NCBI RefSeq assembly: GCF_026283925.1
Contig: NZ_JAPDPF010000001.1
Span: forward strand, 248,001-312,000
Reading direction: 5' to 3'
Origin: Dyella halodurans
Lineage (GTDB): Bacteria; Pseudomonadota; Gammaproteobacteria; Xanthomonadales; Rhodanobacteraceae
DNA length: 64,000 nt
Shown: positions 1 through 8,776 of the stretch, in pieces
Layout of the letters: each line of letters begins with the position of its first letter
Numbering within the stretch: position 1 is the stretch's first letter
Notes under the pieces: model-generated
What the model saw: the letters and a program-made list of their open reading frames with translations, nothing else
Databases searched by the model: none
What the model was told of the DNA's origin: nothing
Translations under genes and position numbers: made by a program

Positions 1-492
1 GAGCACGCGATTGCGGAGCGTCATGCGCGCCAACCATGCGAGGAGCATGACGCCGGCGCTGCAAAGGCTGCCGAGCAGCCACACCAGACCCTGTGCCCGA
101 TGCAGCGCGTGCGTATCGACCTGCATGCTCAGCCAGGAGGATGTGCCGCCATGGTCGGCCAGCTCGCTTCGATAGGTCGCACCATCTTGCTTCAGTGCGG
201 CGCCGCTGCTCCAGAAACCACCGTCAGGGCGATGGAGTTCAATCCGCTGTAACTGATCCGCCTGGCCATCGCGCAGGGCCAGGTCGAGCGTTGCCTGTGG
301 CGAGGCGATGCCTTGGCGGCTCAGCTGGCTGGCAAGGCGCTCCATGCGCAAGGTGACGGCCGCATCGGCGCGTTCGCCGAGGTTGTGCGTCTGCTGGATA
401 CACAGTGCCAGAACAAGTGCCAGCGCGGCAATCGTGCTCGGCATGATGGCGTCGATGAACAGGCGGGACAGCAGGCGCGCGCGCTGTTCCAT
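1..492 (-). CDS. N-terminal part of a two-pass membrane sensor protein (runs off the window)
   Basis: The reverse frame is open from an ATG at 492 to base 1, giving 164 residues with no stop, so the gene continues to the left. A GGAGG lies 8 bases before the ATG. The protein has a short basic start, a membrane segment at about 15-34, a periplasmic stretch of about 100 residues, and a second membrane segment at about 138-157 followed by basic residues. This is the usual front end of a sensor histidine kinase or a similar receptor, and resembles the layout of the hybrid kinase at 5461-7365. The output domain is outside the window, so kinase, cyclase or chemoreceptor cannot be told apart. Confidence 0.6.
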   Translation of the reverse strand, partial: MEQRARLLSRLFIDAIMPSTIAALALVLALCIQQTHNLGERADAAVTLRMERLASQLSRQGIASPQATLDLALRDGQADQLQRIELHRPDGGFWSSGAALKQDGATYRSELADHGGTSSWLSMQVDTHALHRAQGLVWLLGSLCSAGVMLLAWLARMTLRNRVL

Positions 493-870
493 GGGTCAGG
501 CCTCCACTGTTGCACGGCTCGGTGGAAGCGGCGCGAGGCACGGCCCGGGAGTCCGTTGACGGTGCATGACGTGAGCCGGTTGCATGATGGTTGACCCGCG
601 GCAGGAGAGCAACGGAAACGAGCATCCTGGACAGGTCCCGGTCGGGACCACCCTGCATGAGACTCTAAAGAATCGTATGGGACCCGGCGATACACATTTC
701 GTTCTAGCGCGAGGTGCCATAGGGCAAATGGTCTATTTGCCCGTCCGGCCGGAATGTTGGCGCGCCGTCATGGCATGGCGGATCGTGAACAGGCCCTGGT
801 TGCATGACGCGGCAACGATTTGGCGGTACCTTGCAGACCCGCACGGCCCGTCGGCCGAATGGAGATCGTC
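493..870. other. Intergenic region between divergent genes
   Basis: These 378 bases separate the leftward sensor gene from the rightward DUF3617 gene and must hold both promoters. Open frames here have no ribosome binding site and no recognisable protein. I see no convincing -35/-10 pair, repeat or hairpin. Confidence 0.4.
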
Positions 871-1389
871 ATGTCCGCTCGCTTTCGCTTCCTGCTCGCC
901 GTTTCATTGATCAGTGTTACCAGCGTAGTCCTTGCCCAGGACATCCCCGCCAATATGCCCAGGCGCAAGGCCGGGTTGTGGGAAATGCAGACCACCGGCA
1001 TGGGCGGGCGCCAGCAGACCATGAAGCTATGCCTCGACGCGGATACCGATCAGGCCATGTACAAGATGGGCACGCAGATGAGCGGCCAGAAATGCAGCAA
1101 GTTCAACATCGACGTCAAGGGCAATTCCGTAGTGTCTGACGCGGTCTGCAAGGTGGACGGCCCCAACGGCCCCATGAGCATCACCAGCCACAGCGAGACC
1201 CAGTTCGATGGCGACTCCTCGTATCACACCGAAGGCCACGTCAGCTACGATCCGGCCCCCGCCGGCATGGGGCAGATGGCGGTGAGCAGCACCGGCCGCT
1301 GGGTGGGGCCATGCGCGGCGGGTCAGAAGCCCGGCGACATGATCATGTCCAACGGGCAGACCATGAACATCAAGGACATGCATCCCTGA
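871..1389 (+). CDS. DUF3617-family exported protein
   Basis: A 172-residue protein with a signal peptide (hydrophobic segment about 6-20, probable cleavage after VLAQ). The start at 871 is chosen because GGAG sits 6 bases upstream; an in-frame ATG at 859 has no such site. The mature part has the DUF3617 pattern: an RKAGLWEM opening, a conserved cysteine in MKLCLD, a KCSKFN segment and a GPCAAGQKPGD end with a further cysteine. The family is periplasmic or secreted and of unknown function, common in Xanthomonadales. It stands alone, with the next gene convergent. Confidence 0.75.
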   Translation: MSARFRFLLAVSLISVTSVVLAQDIPANMPRRKAGLWEMQTTGMGGRQQTMKLCLDADTDQAMYKMGTQMSGQKCSKFNIDVKGNSVVSDAVCKVDGPNGPMSITSHSETQFDGDSSYHTEGHVSYDPAPAGMGQMAVSSTGRWVGPCAAGQKPGDMIMSNGQTMNIKDMHP

Positions 1390-1464
1390 TGCCGGTCTCA
1401 CGGGCGTCGGCCTCGGCGCTCGTGGCCGTTGGGTGGGGGAGGGTAAAGCGACGCCAGGCGGCTT

Positions 1465-2532
1465 CTAGCGAGAGGGTGGCTGCATGAGCCGGTGTATCAG
1501 CGCCTCGTGCTCGGCATCGATCTTCCGCAGGCGGGTCTGCATGGCCGCATCGCTCACCCATTGGGCACTGTAGACGCGACGCTTGTCGAGGTTGAACTCG
1601 ATGTCCGCAAAAGGCACCAGCGATTCATTGCCGGCGGCCGAGAAGGCGCTGAGGTTGCAGATAAGCTGCAGCTTGGCCATTTCCGCCGTGGCATTCTTGC
1701 CCTTGCCATAAGAAGTGAGCGCGGCGGCGACCCGTTGGCGCAATTCCGACGGCAGGTCGGTGCGTATCACGATGACGGAATTCGGAATCAGGCTGGACGT
1801 CCACAGCACGCGTAGCCGGTCATATTGATCGGGAAAGCGTTTGGCAAAGCGCTCCAGGTCCGAGCTGTTGTTGGTGGCGACGTCGACCTCCTTGTTCGCC
1901 ACGGCCAACGCGTTGTTCTGGTGGTTGTCGACGGAAACGCTTGCAAAAAACGTATCCGAGTCGAGCCGGCGATTCGCGAACACCTGGGTCTCCGGCACCA
2001 GGTAGCCTGAGACGGACAGCACCTCGCCCCTGGCATAGCGCAGGCGGCCCGGCTGGCGGAACATGTCGTCGAGGCTGCGCAGCGGTGAATCCTTCTCGAC
2101 CAGCAGCACGGCGAAATAGCCACGCGGTCCCTGGCTGCGGGTGAGCTGGGCGATCACCTGCATGCGGTCCCGGGTGACGGCGTCGAGCGCCAGCCGACCA
2201 GACACAAAGGCAAAGTCGACACGTTCGTCCGACATCGCCTGGGCCAGCCCTTCGTAAGTGCTGACCGAGAGGCTGCGCACCGGCAGGTGCAAGCTGCGGC
2301 TGAGGTCGTCCAGCATGGGGCGCCATGCTTCCAGCGATTCGGAGGGCCCGCCCATCGGCAGGATGCCGAAGGTCAGCGCCCGGATATGGGTGTTGGCGGT
2401 GCCCCCGGGATCGGCGAACGACGGCGGCGCGCCCAGCATGACGCAGGCGAGCACGCCGAGCAGGACCCGGCGGACTCGCTGGCCTGCCCGGATCGAGCAA
2501 CCTCTGTGGCTGGAAATCCACCCCCTCAGCAA
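1465..2532 (-). CDS. PhnD-like periplasmic substrate-binding protein (phosphate/phosphonate binding family)
   Basis: A 355-residue protein with an N-terminal signal segment (hydrophobic about 22-40, ending PPSFA) and a PhnD-type type II binding-protein fold: LTFGILPMGG at the start, VDFAFVSGRLA, a YLVPETQ loop and VDNHQNNALAVANKEVDVA in the second lobe. The start is TTG at 2532, because AGGGGAG lies 8 bases upstream and no ATG with a site is nearby. No ABC permease or ATPase is adjacent. It follows a LuxR-type regulator on the same strand (117 bp gap), with a hybrid kinase 2.9 kb away, so a ligand-sensing role is more likely than transport. That role is an inference. Confidence 0.75.
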   Translation of the reverse strand: MLRGWISSHRGCSIRAGQRVRRVLLGVLACVMLGAPPSFADPGGTANTHIRALTFGILPMGGPSESLEAWRPMLDDLSRSLHLPVRSLSVSTYEGLAQAMSDERVDFAFVSGRLALDAVTRDRMQVIAQLTRSQGPRGYFAVLLVEKDSPLRSLDDMFRQPGRLRYARGEVLSVSGYLVPETQVFANRRLDSDTFFASVSVDNHQNNALAVANKEVDVATNNSSDLERFAKRFPDQYDRLRVLWTSSLIPNSVIVIRTDLPSELRQRVAAALTSYGKGKNATAEMAKLQLICNLSAFSAAGNESLVPFADIEFNLDKRRVYSAQWVSDAAMQTRLRKIDAEHEALIHRLMQPPSR

Positions 2533-2649
2533 CGCGGTATCTCCCCTGGGAACCCGACGGATGCCTCTGGCCGGAAAACGACGAGGCGGTACGCCGTGCC
2601 ACTGCTCGCCGCAGCATACGCGGTGGCTGTCAGCGACAGGTGAAAGGCG

Positions 2650-3339
2650 TCAGATACCGCTGATGCGCCTCGAGGCCACCACGGCTTCGACCCGGTTGCG
2701 CACATTGAGCGCGCGGAAGATGGCGGCGAGATGAATCTTTACCGTGCCTTCGCTAATGCCCAGATCGCGCGCGATGAGCTTGTTTGGCTTGCCCTGCGAC
2801 AGCAGGCGCAGTACGTCGATCTGACGTTCCGTCAGCAGTTTGCGCAGGCGTTCTTCCAGCGAATCCTGGCTGGGCGACGGTGCGTGCGACGCGGGCGAGG
2901 GTGTCGGCATCGGGGTGGCTCCCGCGCCGTTGGCACGCTCCTGCAACAGCAAGGGCGGCACATAGACGCCGCCGGACAGCACCAGCCGCACCGCCGACAA
3001 CATCACGTCAGGCGAGTAAGCCTTGGGAATGAAACCCTGCACGCCCATGGCCAGCAGGTCTTTCATCAGGCTGGGATCTTCCGAGCCGGACAGCACGATC
3101 ACCGGCACGTCCGGCAGCCTTTCGACCACTTCGGCCAGATGCTCGCTGCCCTGCACGCCAGGCATGGCCAGGTCGACCAGGGCCAGCTCCAGCGAGGAGG
3201 CCTCGGGTGCGTGAATCGCCTCGCGCAATTCGGCCATGTCCATGGCGATGACGAACTCGGTGTCAGGGCCAAGCTCGGCCAACTTGAGCTTGACCCCTTC
3301 GACGATAAGCCGATGGTCGTCCGCAATCAGTATGCGCAT
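2650..3339 (-). CDS. NarL/FixJ-type response regulator
   Basis: A 229-residue two-domain regulator. The receiver domain is at 1-120: acidic residues D7-D8, phospho-acceptor D56 in LALVDLAMPG, and a conserved S/K pair further on (VLSG, FIPKAY). A proline/alanine-rich linker follows, then a LuxR-type helix-turn-helix at about 165-225 (LTERQIDVL, GISEGTVKIHL). The ATG at 3339 is chosen because GGGGA lies 5 bases upstream and the receiver fold starts immediately after; a longer in-frame opening upstream is not domain-like. It is likely phosphorylated by the hybrid kinase at 5461-7365 and may be cotranscribed with the PhnD-like gene. Confidence 0.85.
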   Translation of the reverse strand: MRILIADDHRLIVEGVKLKLAELGPDTEFVIAMDMAELREAIHAPEASSLELALVDLAMPGVQGSEHLAEVVERLPDVPVIVLSGSEDPSLMKDLLAMGVQGFIPKAYSPDVMLSAVRLVLSGGVYVPPLLLQERANGAGATPMPTPSPASHAPSPSQDSLEERLRKLLTERQIDVLRLLSQGKPNKLIARDLGISEGTVKIHLAAIFRALNVRNRVEAVVASRRISGI

Positions 3340-3516
3340 GTCATTCCCCGTGGCGGCACGCGGAGATCCGATCGCCGTATGCCCGCTTGTAGGAACATAG
3401 TCCCACACCGCCTGCGCGGCAACCTCAGGACGCCTACGAATGGCCTATTCTCAAGGTGATATGGCTGGCTTGTGGGTCACTCGGGAGAATCGATTCACTG
3501 CGATGGGGGAGTCGCC

Positions 3517-3657
3517 ATGCGTACCATGCATCAGGTGGAGCAGCGACGACGCCAGCATGGCGGCGGCGATGTCTCCATGGGCAAGCGTGTTCGTGCGAAC
3601 CTGGGTACGCCAATGCCACTACCTCCAGTACCCATGCTCGCCGGCGCGGCGCGGTGA
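3517..3657 (+). CDS. Possible small protein upstream of the TssL-TssM fusion
   Basis: A 46-residue open frame with a strong ribosome binding site (GGGGGAG, 5 bases before the ATG at 3517). It ends in two consecutive in-frame TGA codons (3655-3660), and the fusion gene starts 42 bases later in the same frame. The peptide is basic and ends in a proline-rich stretch (PMPLPPVPMLAGAAR). I do not recognise it. It could be a real leader or small protein, or a degraded 5-prime part of the downstream gene. Confidence 0.35.
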   Translation: MRTMHQVEQRRRQHGGGDVSMGKRVRANLGTPMPLPPVPMLAGAAR

Positions 3658-3702
3658 TGAAGTGAAGCCTTTCCTGCCTGTTTACAGGTCGCCCTAGCCG
3701 TC

Positions 3703-5415
3703 ATGCGGTTGCTGGACTATTTTGCACCGCTGTTTGCCTACGGCCTGGCCGTCGATGAACAGGCAGCGGCCCAGGCCGCCCCCAGTGAACTTGCGCCACT
3801 CAATGCACGGGCGCGCGAGTTGATCGATCAGGCCCGCAAGATCGCGCTCGCCAACGGCAAGTCGATGCAGGACGTCGAGCTCGCTGGCTTTGCGGTGGTG
3901 GCCTGGTTCGACGAGATCATCGTGCGCCATGAGGCCAGGCGGGATCAGCCCAGTCCGTTGCAGCTGACGCTGTTCCATACCAGCGATGCCTCCAGTGAAT
4001 TCTTCGAGCATCTGGCCCGGCTGGACAGCCGGGCCGACGAGGTGCGCGAGGTCTATGGCACGGCGCTGCTGCTCGGCTTTGTCGGCCAGTATTACTACGA
4101 GAAGGGCGATGGCGGGGAGCTGGGCCGGATCAAGTCGGTCTATTGCCGCCCCTATGCGGCGCCGGCGACGGTACTGCAGGCGCTGCAGCGGGAGTCGATC
4201 ACGCCACAGCCCTACCTCACGCCGGATTCTCCGGCGCGGCGAAAGCCGGGGCCATGGGCGGGCCGGCGACCGGCCTTGTTCGTGGCGCTTGGTGTGGTCT
4301 TGCTGGTGCTGGTGGCCTTTGTCGCCCCGGTCTTCAGCAGCGCGATGTCGGCACAGGCCTGGTATCTGGCGGGCATCCTGGTGGTCATCGCTGGCATGCT
4401 GGGTTGGGCGGGATCGCTGGCCTGGCATTGGCTGGCCTCCGCGCGGGCGTCGGCCGATCCGCATGCCGGATGGGACCTGCGCAGCGTGTGGACGGCGCTG
4501 AAGGAGGCTGCTCGCCGCGTGCGCGGCGCGATCCTTCACCCGTTCCGGCGCCGTGGCAAATGGCGGCAGCTGTCGCGTCATCCCTGGCTGTTGTTTCTTG
4601 GCGACAGTGGCGCGAACGTGCGCGGGCTGCTGCAGGCGGCAGCCCAGTCATGTCACGGACGCCTGCTGCCGGGCGATGGTGGAGCGGCCAGTGGGCACTG
4701 GTGGCTGTTTCGATCCCTGGTAGCGATCGAAATGGACCCGCGCCTGGCCCAGACCCGCGACGATCCCCAGGCGGCTGACCTGCTCTGGTCCGAGGCCTTG
4801 ACGCGCCTGTCTCGCGAGCGTCGCAAGTTGCCGCTCGATGGAGTCGTGCTTGGCGTTGCCGCGCAAAGCCTGCTCGGGCCGGCTGCCGACATCACGGCTA
4901 CGGCCGCGAGGTTGCGCCGGATGGCGCACGAGGCCACCCAGCGCCTGCAACTTCAGCTCCCCTTGTATGTGGTGGTGACAGGCCTGGACCTGCTGCCCGG
5001 GCACGCCTCGTTCAAAGCCGCCTTGCCCGCACCGGTGTTTCGCAAGGTATTGGGATGGAGGAAATCCGAGGCGACTTCAGCCGGCGCGTCGCCTGGCCGC
5101 GCGGATGCTCCCTACGACGACGCTTTTGAGCGTATGCGGATGATTGGCCTGGCGGCGCTGGCCAGGCAGCACGGGCCGCATGGCCGCCGCGAGATTTTCG
5201 AGTTTCGCCAAGCCTTGTCCGAGCTGCAGCATGGCTTGCATGTCTTCATTGATCGGCTGATAGCGGAGGATGCCGCGGGCCAGCACGGGCTACGTTGGTG
5301 CGGGCTTTACTTTACGGGCGCGTCGCCGGGCGACCCGACCGGCGGCGAATTCGTGGAAGACTTGTTCAACCGTTTCCTGCCCGGCGACCGCCTGCTGGCG
5401 CGCAGGACGGCTTGA
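3703..5415 (+). CDS. Fusion of TssL (DotU) cytoplasmic domain with TssM (IcmF) transmembrane/NTPase-like region
   Basis: A 570-residue protein. Residues 1-165 match the DotU/TssL cytoplasmic domain (LLDYFAPLFAY, AGFAVVAWFDE, FFEHLARL, LLLGFVGQYYY). Two membrane segments follow at about 189-211 and 219-243. Residues 255-570 look like the cytoplasmic NTPase-like region of IcmF/TssM (LPLDGVVLG, LPLYVVVTGLDLLPG, GLYFTG, FVEDLFNRFLP). The Walker A site is degenerate: GDSGANVRG at 300-308 lacks the GKS/T. The protein stops where TssM would enter its third membrane helix, so the large periplasmic domain is missing. No other type VI genes are nearby. The ATG has only a weak ribosome binding site. It is probably an inner-membrane scaffold of unknown use. 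Confidence 0.75.
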   Translation: MRLLDYFAPLFAYGLAVDEQAAAQAAPSELAPLNARARELIDQARKIALANGKSMQDVELAGFAVVAWFDEIIVRHEARRDQPSPLQLTLFHTSDASSEFFEHLARLDSRADEVREVYGTALLLGFVGQYYYEKGDGGELGRIKSVYCRPYAAPATVLQALQRESITPQPYLTPDSPARRKPGPWAGRRPALFVALGVVLLVLVAFVAPVFSSAMSAQAWYLAGILVVIAGMLGWAGSLAWHWLASARASADPHAGWDLRSVWTALKEAARRVRGAILHPFRRRGKWRQLSRHPWLLFLGDSGANVRGLLQAAAQSCHGRLLPGDGGAASGHWWLFRSLVAIEMDPRLAQTRDDPQAADLLWSEALTRLSRERRKLPLDGVVLGVAAQSLLGPAADITATAARLRRMAHEATQRLQLQLPLYVVVTGLDLLPGHASFKAALPAPVFRKVLGWRKSEATSAGASPGRADAPYDDAFERMRMIGLAALARQHGPHGRREIFEFRQALSELQHGLHVFIDRLIAEDAAGQHGLRWCGLYFTGASPGDPTGGEFVEDLFNRFLPGDRLLARRTA

Positions 5416-5460
5416 GGCCAGCGGCTGCGTCGTCCAGTGCGTGGCTCAGGCAAACATGCT

Positions 5461-7365
5461 TCAGGCGGCCGCGGCGCGGGCGACATTCCACGCGACCATC
5501 ATGGCCTCGCGCAGTTGCTCGGGTGACACCGGCTTGTAGAGCACGGGGATATTGGCGGCCATGATCTCGCGCAGGCGATCGCTGCGTGTTTCACCAGTGA
5601 TCAGCAGGCGCGGGAAGGGAGCGTGGCCGTCGCGTGCATAGAGTTGATCCAACGCCGCCAATACGTCCAGGCCGCTCTCGCCGTCGCGCAGGCGCAGGTC
5701 TGAAATCACGATATCGGGTGGCGCAGGCCATTCTTCCGCCGCTTGCAAGGCCTGGATCCGATCCTCGGCGATGGCGACTTCGCAGCCCCAACTGCGCAGC
5801 AGGTAACGGATGCCGGAGAGGATGGCCGGCTCGTCGTCGATCACCAGCACGCGCATGCCCGTGACATCCATCGGTGTCTCCTCCGCCGGCGTGTCGAAGA
5901 CCACCTGTGCCGGAATCTCGGGCAGATGAAACGAGAACACACTGCCGCGACCAGGGTGCGACTTCAGCACCACCTGCGTATCCAGCAGTTCCGCCAGCCG
6001 CTGCACGGTGGCCAGCCCCAGGCCCAGGCCGCGACGTGCACCGGTATCGCGCTCGTTGGTGCCGTGGCATTCCACCCGGTAGAACTCGTCGAAGACGCGC
6101 GCCTGGTGCTCGGGTGCGATGCCACTGCCAGTGTCCCAGACGTCGAGACGAACGGTGCCGTCACAACGGCGTCGCGCGACCACCAGGACACCGCCCTTGC
6201 TGGTGTAGCGCAGCGCGTTGCTGACCAGATTGTTGAGAATGCGCGCCAGCATGGTGCGGTCGCTGCGTACCCACACGTCGGTTGCGCGCATGATCAGCCG
6301 CAGTCCGTGTTGCTCGGCAATCATGCGGAAGTTGCGGCTTACTTCCTGCAGTACCTGGTCGAGCGGGAATTCCGTGATCTCGATCTGCATCGCGCCGGTT
6401 TCCAGGCGCGAGAGGTCGAGGAGTTCGCTGAACAAGTGGTCGAGTGCTTCCACGCATTCCTGGATGTGCGCGATGCGATCCAGCCGCACCGGATCGCGCT
6501 CGTCCACGGCCAGCGACGAAGAGAACAGGGTCAGTGCATACAAGGGTTGGCGTAGATCGTGCGACGCCGCGGCCAGGAAACGCGCCTTGGCGACGCTGGC
6601 CGCTTCAAGCGCCGCGTTCTTTCGCGCCAGTTCCACGGTCGCGTGCTCGATCTCCCTTTCCATGCTGAGCTGGACGTCGAACAGCGCCAGCGCAGCACTG
6701 TTGAAGCCGCGCTGCAGTTCACCGATTTCCGACTGGTCGGTGACCTCCACCTCGACATGGCGGTCACCGCGACCGAGCTGGTGCACCGCCGCGACGAGGC
6801 GGCGCAGCGGCGCACTGATCCAGCGCGCGGCCTGCCACGCGATCACGGAAGCCACCACCAGGCTGGCGATCAGGGCGATCAGCGCATTGCGAAGGCTGGC
6901 CTGTTGCGCGGAGATCGCGCTGCTGAGGCTGACGTCCACCAGCACCGAACCGAGTACCGGGTGTCCGGGCTGGTCGCTGTCGACTACGTCGCGCACGACC
7001 GTGAGGCTTTCAGCGTTGCCCGTGCCGCTGCGGCCCAGGCTGTCGGCGACGATTTCGCCATCGGCCGCGCGAATCTGCACACGCGCCACATGGGGCAATT
7101 CGCCAATGGATTCGGCAATGCGCACCAGCTCGCGGCGCTGCATGTCGCGCAACGGCGTCGTGGATACCGAGGCTGCCTGCGTGGCGATCGCGCCGGCGGT
7201 GTTCTGCGCCATGTCGCGCAGGGTGATCAACTGGCTGCGCGTGAGCATGGTGACCAGCAGCGTGGCCGTGACCATGGTGGGCACGAGCGCCACCAGCGCA
7301 AATCGCTGCATGAGCGATGTACGCCGCCACCACCGCACCGCCCGGGAGTTCGCCCCTGCACCCAT
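5461..7365 (-). CDS. Hybrid sensor histidine kinase with C-terminal receiver domain
   Basis: A 634-residue inner-membrane kinase. It has membrane segments at about 21-43 and 160-178 around a periplasmic sensor of about 115 residues, a HAMP domain at about 180-232, and a HisKA box with phospho-acceptor H269 in ASHDLRQPL. An HATPase domain follows (N-box NLVSNALRYT, G1 DTGSGIAPEH, G2 GLGLGLATV), then a receiver domain at about 504-625 with D510-D511 and acceptor D556 in ISDLRL. The nearest partner is the LuxR-type regulator at 2650-3339. The gene converges on the TssL-TssM fusion with a 45 bp gap. GGGGTGA lies 6 bases before the ATG. Confidence 0.9.
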   Translation of the reverse strand: MGAGANSRAVRWWRRTSLMQRFALVALVPTMVTATLLVTMLTRSQLITLRDMAQNTAGAIATQAASVSTTPLRDMQRRELVRIAESIGELPHVARVQIRAADGEIVADSLGRSGTGNAESLTVVRDVVDSDQPGHPVLGSVLVDVSLSSAISAQQASLRNALIALIASLVVASVIAWQAARWISAPLRRLVAAVHQLGRGDRHVEVEVTDQSEIGELQRGFNSAALALFDVQLSMEREIEHATVELARKNAALEAASVAKARFLAAASHDLRQPLYALTLFSSSLAVDERDPVRLDRIAHIQECVEALDHLFSELLDLSRLETGAMQIEITEFPLDQVLQEVSRNFRMIAEQHGLRLIMRATDVWVRSDRTMLARILNNLVSNALRYTSKGGVLVVARRRCDGTVRLDVWDTGSGIAPEHQARVFDEFYRVECHGTNERDTGARRGLGLGLATVQRLAELLDTQVVLKSHPGRGSVFSFHLPEIPAQVVFDTPAEETPMDVTGMRVLVIDDEPAILSGIRYLLRSWGCEVAIAEDRIQALQAAEEWPAPPDIVISDLRLRDGESGLDVLAALDQLYARDGHAPFPRLLITGETRSDRLREIMAANIPVLYKPVSPEQLREAMMVAWNVARAAAA

Positions 7366-7463
7366 TGGCCGTCACCCCATTCGGCGTTTCGTGCGCCGAT
7401 AGGTGTGAGACTAGCGCGATTCGTTGGGTAGGACAGCTATCCTATTGGTCGAGGGTATACCCC

Positions 7464-8198
7464 TCATGGGTCCCTGGTTTTTGCTGACGGCGGTAGTCCA
7501 CTCCGGCGTCTGCGGCTGATGCGTTCCGCCAGCAGGGGCAGCAGGGCCAGCACGCCGATGGCGCTGAGCGGCATCCACACCCCACGCTGCATCAGCAGGC
7601 CCATGCCAAAGTGGCCATGGCTGCGGGCAAGCGCCTCGCCAAGGCCGGCGCCAATGGAAGTCTCGAAGATCAGGGAGACCGTGCCGCCCAACCAGCTCGC
7701 ACCCAGAAACAGCCAGAGCGGGCAACGCAGCCAAGCCAGCGCGACCGTGACGAGGCCAAACGGCGCCACCGGCACGAAGCGCAGGAACATGGTGTAGGCG
7801 GTGGGATGGCGCTCAAAGCCGTGGTGGATCTTGTCCACCAGAGCCGGCGGGTGCTTGCTGCCGGTGCCGAACGCGTAACGGCTGGCCAGGAACAGGATCA
7901 GGGTACCGAGGGTCAGCCCGATGGAGGAATAAATGCTGCCCTCGGCCGTACCGAAGGCGAAGCCGCCCGCCATGATGATGATCACCGTGCCCGGGATGCC
8001 CGTCGACATGGCCAGGGTGAGCAGGCCGATATAGGCAAGACGACTGAGCCAGGGACTGTCGGCGATGCCGGCGCGCAACTGGGCCTGGTGCGTCACCAGC
8101 TGCTCAGGATGCAGGCGATCGAGCAGGCCGGAGCTAAACAGCACGATGCCGGCCAGCACCAGCAGGATCAGCGGCAGCGAGGCGCGCAGGCGGCTCAA
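7464..8198 (-). CDS. TVP38/TMEM64-family (DedA superfamily) inner-membrane protein
   Basis: A 244-residue multi-pass protein with membrane segments near 8-25, 52-80, 85-107, 150-180 and 210-230. It carries the family hallmarks GIPGTVIIIMAGGFAFG (two re-entrant-type glycine/proline stretches) and FLRFVPVAPFGLV. The family is linked to lipid scrambling or membrane homeostasis; substrate unknown. The start appears to be a TTG at 8198 that overlaps the TGA of the upstream deaminase (bases 8195-8198 read TTGA on the coding strand), implying translational coupling. Confidence 0.8.
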   Translation of the reverse strand: MSRLRASLPLILLVLAGIVLFSSGLLDRLHPEQLVTHQAQLRAGIADSPWLSRLAYIGLLTLAMSTGIPGTVIIIMAGGFAFGTAEGSIYSSIGLTLGTLILFLASRYAFGTGSKHPPALVDKIHHGFERHPTAYTMFLRFVPVAPFGLVTVALAWLRCPLWLFLGASWLGGTVSLIFETSIGAGLGEALARSHGHFGMGLLMQRGVWMPLSAIGVLALLPLLAERISRRRRSGLPPSAKTRDP

Positions 8199-8752
8199 TA
8201 GTGTTGCCCGCTGCGGCCGTAGGTGGCCAGCACGTCACGCGCCTGCTCGCGCAGGATGTCGCGGCGCACGGCGATGCCGCGGCGTTCCAGTTCTCCCGCC
8301 CAGTCGGCGGGCAGCGGACCTTCATCGAACTCGGTGAGTTCTTCGACATCCTCCGCGCGTGCGCCGATCAGCAGCTCGTCGACGCCGGCCCAGACGGTGG
8401 CGCCGTAGCACTGGCAACACGGCTGGGCGCTGGTGGCGAGCGTGTAACGGCCGCCGTCTTGATTGATGCGGTAGCTGGCGAGGCGCTGCTGGGCGCTCAT
8501 GAACGCCATCATCTCCGCGTGCGCCACGGAGCAGGTTTGCGGCACGACGCGGTTTACGCCCACGGAAACCAGGCGCCCATCCTCATGGAACACCGCCGCG
8601 CCAAACGGACCGCCGTGACCATGCCCGATATTGTGACGCGCCAGTTCGATGGCCAGCCCCACCCGTTCCAGGTCGGTGATGTAGCGCTTACCGGTGTCAA
8701 CCACGTCGCCGATCCATGGCGGCAAGGTCAGGTGAATCTGCAGGCGCAGCAT
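8195..8752 (-). CDS. Zinc-dependent nucleoside/guanine deaminase family protein
   Basis: A 185-residue cytidine/deoxycytidylate deaminase-fold protein. Zinc ligands and catalytic acid are visible as H78-A-E80 and PCCQC with C112 and C115; the second motif differs slightly from the common PCPMC. An upstream GGPFGAAV segment fits the substrate-binding strand of guanine deaminase or TadA-like enzymes. AAGGAG lies 6 bases before the ATG. The gene ends overlapping the TVP38-type gene and starts 24 bp after glnS ends, so glnS-deaminase-TVP38 may be one operon. Substrate is not decided by sequence; guanine or a related base is plausible. Confidence 0.8.
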   Translation of the reverse strand: MLRLQIHLTLPPWIGDVVDTGKRYITDLERVGLAIELARHNIGHGHGGPFGAAVFHEDGRLVSVGVNRVVPQTCSVAHAEMMAFMSAQQRLASYRINQDGGRYTLATSAQPCCQCYGATVWAGVDELLIGARAEDVEELTEFDEGPLPADWAGELERRGIAVRRDILREQARDVLATYGRSGQHY

Positions 8753-8776
8753 GCGTATCTCCTTATAGCGCGGGTT

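Noticed and set aside
584-910. A 108-codon plus-strand frame before the DUF3617 gene
   Set aside because: No ribosome site, composition not protein-like, overlaps the DUF3617 start in another frame.
3703-5415. A functional type VI secretion locus
   Set aside because: Only this TssL-TssM fusion is present; no sheath, Hcp, VgrG, ClpV or TssK genes in the window.
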